A stretch of DNA of 64,000 nucleotides from Bradyrhizobium sp. BTAi1 (GTDB taxonomy: Bacteria > Pseudomonadota > Alphaproteobacteria > Rhizobiales > Xanthobacteraceae). This document shows, in pieces, positions 44,417 through 53,110 of this stretch. The position numbers and the translations under genes were made by a program. Position 1 is the first letter of the stretch; every line of letters begins with the position of its first letter. Below the pieces are notes generated by a model. The model was not told the DNA's origin and did not search any database. It saw only the letters and a program-made list of their open reading frames with translations. The stretch spans positions 1,838,001 to 1,902,000 of the forward strand of contig NC_009485.1 of assembly GCF_000015165.1 (NCBI RefSeq), given 5' to 3'.

Positions 44417-45766
44417 ATGAGCCGTAACTATTTCGGGACCGATGGGATTCGTGGCCGCGCCAATGGCCTGATCACGCCGGAACTCGCGCTCAAGGTCGGA
44501 CAGGCCGCGGGTCTTCTGTTCCAGCGCGGCGAGCACCGCCATCGGGTCGTGATCGGCAAGGACACGCGCCTGTCCGGCTACATGATCGAATATGCGATGG
44601 TCGCCGGCTTTACCTCGGTGGGCATGGATGTGCTGCTGGTCGGTCCGATGCCGACGCCGGCCGTGGCGATGCTGACCAAGTCGATGCGCGCCGATCTCGG
44701 CGTCATGATTTCGGCCTCGCACAATCTGTTCGAGGACAACGGCATCAAGCTGTTCGGCCCTCAGGGCTTCAAGTTGTCCGATGATGTCGAGAAGCAGATC
44801 GAGCAGCTGCTCGACGAGTCGCTCGACAAGAAGCTGGCGCAGAGCGCGAGCCTCGGCCGCGCCCGCCGCATCGATGGCGTGCATGATCGCTACATCGAAT
44901 TCGCCAAGCGCACTTTGCCGCGTGACCTCTCGCTCGACGGCCTGCGCGTGGTCGTCGATTGCGCCAACGGCGCCGCCTACAAGGTGGTGCCCGAGGCGCT
45001 GTGGGAGCTCGGCGCCGACGTGATCTCGATCGGCGTGGAGCCGGACGGCTTCAACATCAACAAGGAATGCGGCTCGACCTCGCCGGAGGCTCTTTGTCGG
45101 AAGGTCCGTGAAATGCGCGCCGACATCGGCATCGCGCTCGACGGTGACGCCGATCGCGTCATCCTGGTCGACGAGCGCGGCCATATCGTCGACGGCGATC
45201 AGCTGCTCGCCGTCATCGCGCAGAGCTGGAAGGAAGACGGCCGCCTGGCGCGGCCCGGCATCGTCGCGACCGTGATGTCCAATCTCGGCCTGGAGCGCTT
45301 CCTGCAGGGGCAGGGGCTCGAACTGGTACGCACCCCGGTCGGCGACCGCTACGTGCTCGAGCGCATGCTGGCCGACGGCTACAATCTCGGCGGCGAGCAG
45401 TCCGGCCACATCATCCTGTCGGACTATGCGACGACGGGCGACGGCTTCGTTGCCGCGTTGCAGGTGCTTGCGACCGTGCAGCGGCTGCGCCGTCCGGTCT
45501 CCGAGGTCTGCCACAAGTTTGACCCGCTGCCGCAGATCCTGAAGAACGTGCGCTATCGCAGCGGCAAGCCGCTCGACGCCGACGCGGTGAAATCGGCTAT
45601 CGACACCGGGCAGAAGCGCCTCAACGGCCATGGCCGCCTGCTGGTGCGCTCCTCCGGAACTGAGCCCGTGATCCGCGTGATGGGCGAGGGCGATGATCGT
45701 GATCTGGTCGAGGAGGTGGTCGACGATATCGTCACCGCCGTCGGCAACGCCGCAGCCGCAGCCTGA
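44417..45766 (+). CDS. glmM: Phosphoglucosamine mutase
   Basis: Interconverts glucosamine-6-P and glucosamine-1-P for UDP-GlcNAc, peptidoglycan and LPS synthesis. 449 residues from the ATG at 44417 ([17 protein letters not shown]). Catalytic phosphoserine Ser101 is in [13 protein letters not shown], the Mg site is [12 protein letters not shown], the sugar loop is [10 protein letters not shown], and the phosphate loop [12 protein letters not shown] is at the C-terminus. The open frame upstream to 44366 was excluded because the conserved N-terminus starts at MSRNYF. A strong terminator follows. Confidence 0.97.
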   Translation: MSRNYFGTDGIRGRANGLITPELALKVGQAAGLLFQRGEHRHRVVIGKDTRLSGYMIEYAMVAGFTSVGMDVLLVGPMPTPAVAMLTKSMRADLGVMISASHNLFEDNGIKLFGPQGFKLSDDVEKQIEQLLDESLDKKLAQSASLGRARRIDGVHDRYIEFAKRTLPRDLSLDGLRVVVDCANGAAYKVVPEALWELGADVISIGVEPDGFNINKECGSTSPEALCRKVREMRADIGIALDGDADRVILVDERGHIVDGDQLLAVIAQSWKEDGRLARPGIVATVMSNLGLERFLQGQGLELVRTPVGDRYVLERMLADGYNLGGEQSGHIILSDYATTGDGFVAALQVLATVQRLRRPVSEVCHKFDPLPQILKNVRYRSGKPLDADAVKSAIDTGQKRLNGHGRLLVRSSGTEPVIRVMGEGDDRDLVEEVVDDIVTAVGNAAAAA

Positions 45767-45791
45767 TCAGCCGCAGCCAGATTGGCAATCG

Positions 45792-45827
45792 AGGCCTGCC
45801 ATCCCGATCGGGTGGCAGGCCTTTTTC
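45792..45827 (+). terminator. Intrinsic terminator after glmM
   Basis: Stem AGGCCTGCCA/TGGCAGGCCT (10 bp) with inner CCCGATCGGG palindrome, followed by TTTTT. It starts 26 bp after the stop. Confidence 0.92.
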
Positions 45828-46211
45828 GCATCTGTCCATGACCGAGGCCGTGATCGGCTCGCGTCTGCCGCAGCCGGCAGTGCATCGGCATGCGAGGAGC
45901 AGACGTGTGGTCGGCTTCGTTCCATCGCGCCGTGGTTGCTTCGTCCGTAGCGCGCTCCGCTCGCTTCGGATCCTGATCGGTTCGCCGGCAGCAACTAATT
46001 AGTTGGTGTGCCGCAAGCCTGACGCGAAGCGTCGCTAACGATTTGTTAGGATGCGTTGACGGGCGATGAATAGCTGTAGATCGATCAGGAAACGTCAACC
46101 TTAATTATTAGGGTTAAGCGCTGCTTAAGCATTTGCTGCGATTGTACGGAGGTCAGTTTTGATGTGGGGCCGCGCTTTCCGATGGCCTCACCGGCCGAAG
46201 GGACGAAGCCA
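45828..46211. other. 384-bp intergenic region upstream of the first porin-like gene
   Basis: It holds a 14-bp perfect palindrome (45992-46005) and AT-rich DNA with CCTTAATTATTAGGGTTAAG at about 46099-46118. GGAGGTCAG at 46149 marks a ribosome-binding site for the in-frame start at 46164 or for leader translation. No gene was recognised in the first 160 bp. Confidence 0.5.
45992..46005. promoter_or_regulatory. Perfect 14-bp palindrome CAACTAATTAGTTG
   Basis: A continuous symmetric sequence, about 200 bp upstream of the outer-membrane protein start. It resembles MarR/HxlR-type binding sites (AACTA-TAGTT). The regulator is unknown. Confidence 0.45.
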
Positions 46212-47057
46212 ATGCGTAGCGTTAAGTCTTTGATCGCCGCAGGAGCGGCCTCTCTGTTTTCCACTTTGGCCTTCGCGGCCGACATGCCGATTGCTCCTCC
46301 TCCGGTCTATGCGCCGCCACCGGCGGCGGACTTTGGCGGCTGGTACCTGCGCGGCGACATCGGCTTCAGCAATCAGAAGGTCAAAGACGTTCATTACACG
46401 CGCGAATCGGCCTATACGCCGATGACGTCGTTCAATCAGACCTCCGCGTTTGACACCGCCGGCATCTACGGCGTCGGCGTCGGCTATCGCTTCAACAGCT
46501 GGTTCCGTGCCGATATCACCGGCCAGTATCGCGGCAATTCGAACTTCAAGGGCACCGATCGCTTCAACGCCACTGCGAACGGCGTGCCCTACAGCGGCAT
46601 CGACAATTACAGCGCCAGCAAGTCCGAATGGCTTGTGCTCGCCAATGCCTATGTCGATCTCGGGACCTGGTGGTGCATCACGCCGTTCGTCGGTGCGGGC
46701 GTCGGCGGTGCGCGGGTCACGATCGCGAACTTCACCGACACGGGCATCAACAGCTTCACGAACGCGCCCAGCCTCGCCAGCGCGCCGACCTCCTCGAAGT
46801 GGAATTTCGCCTGGGCCGCACATGCGGGCTTGGCCTACAATGTCAATCCGAACCTGGTGCTCGAACTGGCGTACAGCTATGTCGATATGGGCGAGGGACG
46901 AACTGGCGTGCTGACGACCTATGATGGCCAGACCACCGGCAACATCTTCAAGTTCAAGGACATCACCTCGCACGACCTGAAGCTCGGCCTGCGCTGGAAT
47001 TTCGACAATCCGCCGCCGCCGCCTCCGCCGATGATGCCCCTGATCCGCAAGGGCTGA
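46212..47057 (+). CDS. Outer-membrane beta-barrel protein (Omp25/Omp31-like)
   Basis: 281 residues from the ATG at 46212; signal peptide MRSVKSLIAAGAASLFSTLA ending AFA-AD. After a Pro-rich periplasmic segment (PPPVYAPPPAADFGGWYLR), the OMP_b-brl pattern follows: GDIGFSNQKV, YGVGVGYRFNSWFRADITGQ, WLVLANAYVDLGTW, and FVGAGVGGARVTI, ending LKLGLRWNF. An unusual Pro-rich tail (NPPPPPPPMMPLIRKG) comes after the last strand. An upstream in-frame ATG at 46164 would add 16 residues before the signal peptide and is less likely. Confidence 0.9.
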   Translation: MRSVKSLIAAGAASLFSTLAFAADMPIAPPPVYAPPPAADFGGWYLRGDIGFSNQKVKDVHYTRESAYTPMTSFNQTSAFDTAGIYGVGVGYRFNSWFRADITGQYRGNSNFKGTDRFNATANGVPYSGIDNYSASKSEWLVLANAYVDLGTWWCITPFVGAGVGGARVTIANFTDTGINSFTNAPSLASAPTSSKWNFAWAAHAGLAYNVNPNLVLELAYSYVDMGEGRTGVLTTYDGQTTGNIFKFKDITSHDLKLGLRWNFDNPPPPPPPMMPLIRKG

Positions 47058-47085
47058 GAGACGCGCGACTCCATCAGTTGGTCTG

Positions 47086-47121
47086 ACGGCGCGGGGCCCC
47101 CCCGCGCCGTTTTGCTTTTTC
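47086..47121 (+). terminator. Intrinsic terminator after the first barrel gene
   Basis: Stem ACGGCGCGGGG/CCCCGCGCCGT (11 bp) with a CCC loop, followed by TTTGCTTTTT. It begins 28 bp after the stop. Confidence 0.92.
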
Positions 47122-47237
47122 CGAGTCGCGGGCAGGTTTGGTAAAAGAATTGTCAGTCCGCGTGCCGCGGCAACCAATGATTAAGGTTAACGCGCGATGA
47201 TCGCTCCAGAGTGAAGTGGCTGATTTGGAGCGTTGCG

Positions 47238-48119
47238 ATGCGTAGCCTGGTGATGGCGGTCTCGGTGTTTGGCATGGTCTCGGCTGCGCAGGCGGCCGAC
47301 ATGCCGGATCTCCCGGTCCTGCGCGGTGGCTTGACCGAAGGGCTCAACGGCGCACGCGCCAATTGGGACGGATACTATGTCGGTGGCCAATTCGGCTACG
47401 GGACATCGGACATGGATTTCAGCCGCAGCGCGGCGTCGCTGACAAATTTCATCTTCCGCAACAGTGTTCTGCAGACGCCAACGTCGACATGGTCGGTCCT
47501 CAACAAGAACCATGTCCAGGGATCGAGCTTCGGCGTCTATGTCGGCCGCAATTTCCAGTGGGAAGACACGGTCTGGGGCATCGAGGTCAACTACAACTAC
47601 ATGAATCGGATGGTGAGCTCCTCCGGAAGCTCGATGGCGCTCAATATCGTCAATCCGTCGGGCGAGACGGTGGCGGCCAACGAGACGCGGACCTACAGTA
47701 CTTCGGTCCAGGCCGCGGCTGCGCTACAGATCAAGGACGTGGTGACACTGCGCGGGCGGGTCGGCTGGGCCGCTGACAACTTCCTGCCGTACGTCTTTGG
47801 CGGCTTGGCCGTCGGCCGAATGGAGACGTCGAGAGTGGCGACCACGAACGTATATCTGACGGATACGTTTGTTAATCAGACGACCGGGGCGATCATTTCG
47901 CAGACCGGGCCGTCCTATCTGCCAAGCGTTTCCAGGACCTATGGCGAGAGCCGCACCAACAGCTTCGTCGGCGGCTGGACGGGCGGTCTCGGATTTGAAT
48001 ACATGATGTGGGGCGGGCTGTTTGCGCGCGGCGAATGGGAATACGTCAAGTTCATGACGGTGAAGGATACGGCGGTGACGCTCAACTCGTTCCGCGCCGG
48101 CGTCGGCTACAAATTCTAG
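47238..48119 (+). CDS. Outer-membrane beta-barrel protein, second
   Basis: 293 residues from the ATG at 47238 (GGAG 8 bp upstream). Signal peptide MRSLVMAVSVFGMVSAAQA-AD. Barrel features: WDGYYVGGQFGYGTSDMDFS, SFGVYVGRNFQWEDTVWGIE, TLRGRVGWAADNFLPYVFGG and the C-terminal LNSFRAGVGYKF with terminal Phe. Related in style to the barrel at 46212 but not a close copy. Separate transcription unit because of the intervening terminator. Confidence 0.9.
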   Translation: MRSLVMAVSVFGMVSAAQAADMPDLPVLRGGLTEGLNGARANWDGYYVGGQFGYGTSDMDFSRSAASLTNFIFRNSVLQTPTSTWSVLNKNHVQGSSFGVYVGRNFQWEDTVWGIEVNYNYMNRMVSSSGSSMALNIVNPSGETVAANETRTYSTSVQAAAALQIKDVVTLRGRVGWAADNFLPYVFGGLAVGRMETSRVATTNVYLTDTFVNQTTGAIISQTGPSYLPSVSRTYGESRTNSFVGGWTGGLGFEYMMWGGLFARGEWEYVKFMTVKDTAVTLNSFRAGVGYKF

Positions 48120-48202
48120 GCTGCTTCGCCCTGCGGATCGCCGGGCGATTGACAGCGCCGGCTGCGCCTGATGCTCTCCATTCGACGGCAACGGAGGATG
48201 GA

Positions 48203-48793
48203 ATGCGGATCCTGGGCGATCTCAAATCGGGCAATTGTCTGAAGGTCAAATGGGTGTGCGATCATCTGGCGCTGCCCTATGACTGGGGTGACGTCGATAT
48301 CATGACCGGCGGGAGCCGCACCCCGGATTTCCTGGCGCTGAACCCGTGGGGCCAGGTCCCCACGATCGTGCTGGATGACGGCCGTCCACTGGCGCAGTCG
48401 AACGCGATCATCCGCTTTCTTGCCCGCGGCAGCCGGCTCATTCCGTCGGACGCCTATGCACAGGGACGGATGGACGAGTGGCTGTTCTGGGAGCAGTACA
48501 GCCACGAGCCTTACGTCGCGACCTGCCGCTTCCACATGGTCTATCTCGGCAAGCCGGCCTCCGAGCTCGATCCGGAGAAGGTGAAGCGCGGCTATGCGGC
48601 GCTCGATCATCTGCAGCGTCAGCTCGCGCGTTCGCGCTTTCTCGTCGGTGAAACCCTGACCTTGGCCGATATCGCGCTGCTGGCCTATACGCGCGTGGCG
48701 CACGAGGGCGGTTTCGATTTGTCGGGCCGTGATGCGGTCAGGCGCTGGATCGGCGACGCCGAGCAGGCGCTTGGCCTGCGGCCGGCCGGCTGA
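48203..48793 (+). CDS. Glutathione S-transferase family protein
   Basis: 196 residues from the ATG at 48203, with GGAGG just upstream. N-terminal domain MRILGDLKSGNCLKVKWVCD with NPWGQVPTIVLDDGRPLAQS; the cis-Pro in QVPTI and the Ser of AQSNAIIRFLA bind glutathione. The C-terminal helical domain includes GETLTLADIALLAYTRVAHE. Similar in organisation to the GST at 26687-27337. Substrate unknown. Confidence 0.92.
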   Translation: MRILGDLKSGNCLKVKWVCDHLALPYDWGDVDIMTGGSRTPDFLALNPWGQVPTIVLDDGRPLAQSNAIIRFLARGSRLIPSDAYAQGRMDEWLFWEQYSHEPYVATCRFHMVYLGKPASELDPEKVKRGYAALDHLQRQLARSRFLVGETLTLADIALLAYTRVAHEGGFDLSGRDAVRRWIGDAEQALGLRPAG

Positions 48794-48815
48794 GCGACAT
48801 GGAGATGACAGGGGA

Positions 48816-49283
48816 ATGACAGGGCGCATGGCGGTCACCATTCGAGCGGCGCGGCGCGACGATGTCGGCGCCATCGTTGCCATGCTCGCCGACGATCACC
48901 TCGGCCGGGCACGGGAGCGCGTCGAGGATCCGTTGCCCGCGTCATACTATGTGGCGTTCGAGGCGATCTCGGGCGATGCCAATATCAGTCTGGTGGTGGC
49001 CGAGGACGCGGGCAAGGTGGTCGGCTGCCTGCAGCTCTGCATCCTGCCTGGCCTGAGTTCGCAGGGCGCGTCGCGCGCGCTGGTCGAGGATGTCCGCGTC
49101 GCGGCGGACCGGCGCAGCCGCGGCATTGGCGAACTGCTTCTGCAATGGGCGATCGACGAGGCGCGCGGCCGGGGCTGCAACCTGGTCGAGCTGATGACGC
49201 ATCAGAGCCGCACAGATGCGCAGCGCTTCTACGAGCGGCTTGGCTTCGCCAAGAGCCATTTCGGCATGGTGATGCGGTTCTGA
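48816..49283 (+). CDS. GNAT-family N-acetyltransferase
   Basis: 155 residues from the ATG at 48816 (a second ATG at 48828 is also plausible). Acetyl-CoA-binding motif VEDVRVAADRRSRGIGELLL (about 88-107) with the R-x-x-G-I-G loop, then LVELMTHQSRTDAQRFYERL and GFAKSHFGMVMRF. Follows the GST by 22 bp, possibly cotranscribed. No hint of substrate. Confidence 0.9.
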   Translation: MTGRMAVTIRAARRDDVGAIVAMLADDHLGRARERVEDPLPASYYVAFEAISGDANISLVVAEDAGKVVGCLQLCILPGLSSQGASRALVEDVRVAADRRSRGIGELLLQWAIDEARGRGCNLVELMTHQSRTDAQRFYERLGFAKSHFGMVMRF

Positions 49284-49289
49284 GATCGA

Positions 49290-50141
49290 TCAGGCCGGCA
49301 GCCGGTAGGCAGCGATCGTGTTGGGGCCGAACGCCTTGTTGCGGATATCGGAGCCGAGCTGCGTCAGGCAGTGCTCCAGCGCCTGCTTGATGGCACCATA
49401 GTGGCCGGCGAGCAGACAGACCGGCCAGTCCGAACCGAAGATCAGTTTGTCGGGGCCGAAGCAGCGCGCCACATGCGCCACATAGGGCGAAAGCCGCTCG
49501 GCGTTCCAATCGCGCCAGATCGCCTCGGTCGCCAGCCCTGAGATCTTGCACCAGACGTTGCCGCAGGCCGCGAGCTCCGCGATGCGATCGGCCCAATTCT
49601 GATCGAACCCGTTCGCGATCGGCGGTTTGGCGGCGTGGTCCAGCACAAAGTGCGCCTGCGGAAAGGCGCGCGCCGTCGCGATCGCGGCCGGCAGCTCGCG
49701 CGTGCGGACCAGGAGATCGTAGGTCAGGTCGTGAGCGAAGACCCGCTCGAGGCCGCGCCTGACATCGCCGCGATAGATCCACGCCGGATCGGCTTCGTCA
49801 TGAACCTGATGGCGGATGCCGACCAGCCTGTCGCCGCCCGGCAGGCGGCGCAGCCGATCGATCGTGGCGTCGAGCTGCGGATCGGTCAGGTCGACCCAGC
49901 CGACGACACCGGCAACGAACGGCGTCTCCTGTGCAATGCGCAGGAACTCCTCGGTCTCGTCGAGCGATGACCTGGTCTGCACCAGGATGGAGGCGTCGAG
50001 ACCGTTTTCAGCGAGCAGCGGGGCGAGATCCGCAGGGCCGAATGGGCGACGGATCGGCGCCAGCGCATCGCCCGCCATCCACGGATAGTCGGCGCGGCCG
50101 GGATCCCAGAAATGCTGATGCGCGTCGATGGTGCGGCTCAT
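49290..50141 (-). CDS. Amidohydrolase-2 family lactonase (fuconolactonase-like)
   Basis: 283 residues from the ATG at 50141 (MSRTIDAHQHFWDPGRADYP). The metal site DAHQHFWD starts the TIM barrel, FVLDHAAKPPI carries the later His, and LIFGSDWPVCLLAG the catalytic Asp. This is the COG3618 group that hydrolyses sugar lactones such as L-fucono-, rhamnono- or galactarolactone. Its ATG overlaps the stop of the aldo/keto reductase gene (ATGA). Together they could oxidise a sugar to a lactone and open the ring. Confidence 0.9.
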   Translation of the reverse strand: MSRTIDAHQHFWDPGRADYPWMAGDALAPIRRPFGPADLAPLLAENGLDASILVQTRSSLDETEEFLRIAQETPFVAGVVGWVDLTDPQLDATIDRLRRLPGGDRLVGIRHQVHDEADPAWIYRGDVRRGLERVFAHDLTYDLLVRTRELPAAIATARAFPQAHFVLDHAAKPPIANGFDQNWADRIAELAACGNVWCKISGLATEAIWRDWNAERLSPYVAHVARCFGPDKLIFGSDWPVCLLAGHYGAIKQALEHCLTQLGSDIRNKAFGPNTIAAYRLPA

Positions 50142-51124
50142 CGTGCCTCTCCCGGTAGCGGTGCATGCGCATCGATCAGCTGGCTGGCACGCAGCGCGTG
50201 CCAGAACGCCGCAGGGATCGGGGCATGGGCCATCGCGATATTGTCGGCCGCCTCCTGCGCCGTGCGAGCCCCCTGCAGGCCGATGGTGACGGCAGGATGG
50301 GCGAGGCAGAACTGGATCGCAGCCGCCTTCAGCGCGATGCCATGCTGTTTGCACAAGGCATCGAGCGCGCGCGCACGGGCCACCAGGCTGGCATCGGCAT
50401 CCTCATAGTTGAACTTCGCCTGGCCATGAGGGTTCGCCAGGATGCCGCTGTTGTAGATGCCGCCGAGCAGGATGGCGATGTTCTTCCTCGTGCAGATCGG
50501 AAACAGCGTCGTCAGCGCGCCCTGATCGAGCAGCGTGTAGCGGCCGGCGAGCAGGAAGCAGTCCACCGGAGCGGCGTCCGCGAAGCGCGCCAGCATCTCG
50601 GATTGGTTCATTCCGGCGCCGATCGCCTTGATGCTGCCGTCGTCGCGCAGGCGCTGCAGCGCCCGGAACGCGCCGGCAACCGCCTCGTCGTAATGATCGT
50701 CGGGATCATGCACCAGCAGAATATCGATCCGGTCGAGGCCGAGCCGGACCAGGCTCTCTTCCACGGAACGCATCACGCCATCATAGGAGTAATCGAACCG
50801 TGGTCTCAGCGGCGGGGTGCCCTTGTAGTGCGGATCCTCGCGCGGTGCGCCCACATCGGGTCGCAGCAGCCGCCCCACCTTGGTCGAGAGCACATAGTTG
50901 TCGCGCGGCTGCTTGCGAAGGAACGCGCCGAGCCGCTGCTCGGCGAGGCCGAAGCCATAGAGCGGGGCGGTGTCGAAGAAACGGACTCCATGCGACCAGG
51001 CGGTTGCGATGGTGGCTTCGGCATCGCTGTCGCTGACCGGCTCGAACAGGCCGCCGAGCGGCGCCGTGCCGAGGCCGAGGCGGGTGACCTCGAGCGAGCT
51101 CCTGCCGAGACGGACGCGTTCCAT
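50138..51124 (-). CDS. Aldo/keto reductase (L-fucose dehydrogenase/pyridoxal 4-dehydrogenase-like)
   Basis: 328 residues from the ATG at 51124 (MERVRLGRSSLEVTRLGLGT). AKR motifs: FFDTAPLYGFGLAEQRLGAF with the catalytic Asp and Tyr, Lys in STKVGRLL, and DILLVHDPDDH with the active-site His. This branch of AKRs oxidises sugars such as L-fucose with NAD(P). Translationally coupled to the downstream lactonase-like gene, which supports a sugar-oxidation role. Fuconate dehydratase and a transporter are not nearby. Confidence 0.9.
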   Translation of the reverse strand: MERVRLGRSSLEVTRLGLGTAPLGGLFEPVSDSDAEATIATAWSHGVRFFDTAPLYGFGLAEQRLGAFLRKQPRDNYVLSTKVGRLLRPDVGAPREDPHYKGTPPLRPRFDYSYDGVMRSVEESLVRLGLDRIDILLVHDPDDHYDEAVAGAFRALQRLRDDGSIKAIGAGMNQSEMLARFADAAPVDCFLLAGRYTLLDQGALTTLFPICTRKNIAILLGGIYNSGILANPHGQAKFNYEDADASLVARARALDALCKQHGIALKAAAIQFCLAHPAVTIGLQGARTAQEAADNIAMAHAPIPAAFWHALRASQLIDAHAPLPGEAR

Positions 51125-51240
51125 ATCTGTATCCTTCTTGTTGTGTGGGCGCGTGCAGCTTCGCGTCATTCTGCATGGATCGCCCGAGGAGACAACGTCG
51201 TCGCATTGTGCGGCACGGCAGCGGGGAGGATGAAGCAGAG

Positions 51241-51531
51241 ATGTCGGCGATCAATCCAATCACGGCGCTCGGCGTCGTGCTGGCGACTGCGGCCACCGAC
51301 GCAGTCTATGTCATGTTCACCTCGGCGGTCGTTGCGCGGCGGCGCCTTTCGGCCGCGACGTGGAGCTCGATCTGGTACATGCTCTCGTCATTCGCGGTGA
51401 TCAGCTACACCGAGAACTGGATCTATGTTGGCTTTGCGGCCATCGGCTCGTGGATCGGCGCCTACGCCTCGATGACCTTCCTGCATCGGCCACCCAGCGG
51501 GCAGGCGCCCGTCGGCGCGGCGCCGGAATGA
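51241..51531 (+). CDS. Small three-helix membrane protein
   Basis: 96 residues from the ATG at 51241. Three hydrophobic helices: about 5-30 (ITALGVVLATAATDAVYVMF), 40-58 (SSIWYMLSSFAVISYTENW) and 60-82. A Pro-rich tail follows. Divergent from the aldo/keto reductase by about 115 bp. No known motif; conserved spacing of charged residues suggests a real protein. Confidence 0.75.
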   Translation: MSAINPITALGVVLATAATDAVYVMFTSAVVARRRLSAATWSSIWYMLSSFAVISYTENWIYVGFAAIGSWIGAYASMTFLHRPPSGQAPVGAAPE

Positions 51532-51632
51532 GGTTGTTTGCATGCCAGCCAATTCTGCGTGAACGCGCGACCAACAGCCCGCGAAGTTCCTTGACGCGGA
51601 ACGGCCGTTCCCTTAATCACGCCAGCGGGACA

Positions 51633-51670
51633 CCTCCCCCCAACGGGAGGCTTACTATCTGGAAGGATAG
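51633..51670 (+). ncRNA. Two-hairpin leader of serC, matches the serC RNA motif in position and form
   Basis: Hairpin 1: CCTCCC/GGGAGG with the loop CCCAAC (51633-51650). Hairpin 2: CTATC/GATAG with the loop TGGAAG (51655-51670). The likely ribosome-binding site GGAAGGA (51661-51667) lies in the loop and 3' arm of hairpin 2, 6 bp before the serC ATG. A conserved serC leader RNA has been described in alphaproteobacteria by comparative genomics. Here it could control translation of serC. The ligand, if any, is unknown. Confidence 0.65.
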
Positions 51671-51673
51671 ACG

Positions 51674-52846
51674 ATGACTGCAGCGAAGCCTTCGCAGCGG
51701 CCTGCCGTGCCGCATTTCTCCTCCGGCCCCTGCGCCAAGCGCCCCGGATGGACCGCCGAAAATCTCAAGGACGCCCCGCTCGGCCGCTCGCATCGCGCGA
51801 AGATCGGCAAAGCCAAGCTCAAGCAGGCCATCGAGCTGACGCGCGACGTGCTCGAAGTGCCGGCCGACTACAAGATCGGCATCGTGCCGGCGTCCGACAC
51901 CGGCGCGGTCGAGATGGCGCTGTGGTCGCTGCTCGGCGCGCGGCCGGTCACGACGATCGCCTGGGAATCCTTCGGCGAAGGCTGGGTCAGCGACATCGTC
52001 AAGGAGCTGAAGCTCAAGGACGTCACCAAGCTGCATGCGGGCTATGGCGAGATTCCGGATCTGTCGAAGGCCGATCCGGCCACCGACATCGTCTTCACCT
52101 GGAACGGCACGACCTCCGGCGTGCGCGTGCCGAATGCCGACTGGATCAGCGCGAGCCGTGAAGGCCTGACGATCTGCGACGCCACCTCGGCCGCCTTCGC
52201 GCAAGCCCTGGATTGGCCGAAGCTCGACGTCGTCACCTTCTCCTGGCAGAAGGCGCTCGGCGGCGAGGCCGCGCATGGCATGCTCATCCTTTCGCCGCGC
52301 GCAGTCGAGCGGCTCGAGACCTACAAGCCGGCCTGGCCGCTGCCGAAGATCTTCCGCCTCACCAAAGGCGGCAAGCTCAATGCCGGCATCTTCGAGGGCG
52401 AGACCATCAACACGCCGTCGATGCTGTGCGTCGAGGACTATCTGGATGCGCTCAACTGGGGCAAGTCGATCGGCGGCCTCAAGGCGCTGATCGCGCGCGC
52501 CGACGCCAACACCAAGGTGCTAGCGGACTGGAAGGCGCGCACGCCCTGGATCGATTTCCTCGCCCAGGATCCGGCGATCCGCTCCAACACCTCGGTGTGC
52601 TTGAAGGTGGTCGATCCCGCCATCACGGCGCTGTCGGCCGATGCCCAGGCCGAGTTTGCCAAGAAGCTGGTGTCGCTGGTCGAGAAGGAAAACGCCGGCT
52701 TCGATTTCGCGCATTACCGCGACGCGCCGGCCGGCCTGCGCATCTGGTGCGGCGCGACCGTGGAAGCCAGCGACGTCGCGCTGCTGACGCAGTGGATCGA
52801 CTGGGCGTTCGCGGAAGCCAAGGCCGCGCTGCCGAAGGCCGCCTGA
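51674..52846 (+). CDS. serC: Phosphoserine aminotransferase
   Basis: Second step of serine synthesis: 3-phosphohydroxypyruvate + Glu to phosphoserine. 390 residues, of the distinct alphaproteobacterial SerC class rather than the E. coli type. [13 protein letters not shown] start ([14 protein letters not shown]), [20 protein letters not shown] for PLP phosphate, [16 protein letters not shown], and Lys in [17 protein letters not shown] as the Schiff base. Precedes serA by 264 bp that contain two repeats. The 5' leader carries a structured RNA element. Confidence 0.96.
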   Translation: MTAAKPSQRPAVPHFSSGPCAKRPGWTAENLKDAPLGRSHRAKIGKAKLKQAIELTRDVLEVPADYKIGIVPASDTGAVEMALWSLLGARPVTTIAWESFGEGWVSDIVKELKLKDVTKLHAGYGEIPDLSKADPATDIVFTWNGTTSGVRVPNADWISASREGLTICDATSAAFAQALDWPKLDVVTFSWQKALGGEAAHGMLILSPRAVERLETYKPAWPLPKIFRLTKGGKLNAGIFEGETINTPSMLCVEDYLDALNWGKSIGGLKALIARADANTKVLADWKARTPWIDFLAQDPAIRSNTSVCLKVVDPAITALSADAQAEFAKKLVSLVEKENAGFDFAHYRDAPAGLRIWCGATVEASDVALLTQWIDWAFAEAKAALPKAA

Positions 52847-52860
52847 GGTTCGCGCGACGC

Positions 52861-52942
52861 CGCCATTGCGAGCGCAGCGAAGCAATCCAGGGCCGAACAG
52901 GACGTCTGGATTGCCTCGTCGCAAGTGCTCCTCGCAATGACG
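52861..52942. repeat. Dispersed palindromic repeat between serC and serA
   Basis: CGCCATTGCGAGCGCAGCGA at the left and CTCCTCGCAATGACG at the right, with inner AAGCAATCCAG and CTGGATTGCCT, form an inverted pair. It belongs to the same family as 11272-11391. Confidence 0.8.
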
Positions 52943-53014
52943 AAATAAGTTGCGAGAGTTGAGCTAAGCGTAGCGCGCTGTGCCCAACATCTATGTAACC
53001 TGACGCGAGAGAGC

Positions 53015-53040
53015 GGTGGGCACGCTTTGCTTTGCCCACC
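53015..53040. repeat. Short hairpin repeat GGTGGGC...GCCCACC upstream of serA
   Basis: A 7-bp stem with a 12-nt loop (ACGCTTTGCTTT), about 70 bp before the serA start. The type (GTGGGCA..TTGCCCACC) is familiar as a dispersed element in Bradyrhizobium. It may or may not affect serC-serA transcription. Confidence 0.5.
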
Positions 53041-53110
53041 CCACGAGCTTTCCCCTCATCCCGGCGCGCTGCGCCGCCCTCCTCGATGGAAGGCGTGAAG
53101 GACCATCGTC

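Noticed and set aside
46099..46118. AT-rich GGTTAA-type sequence near both porin-like genes as a shared operator
   Set aside because: The similarity between the two upstream regions is limited to a few bases (TTAAGGTTAA-like) and could be chance.
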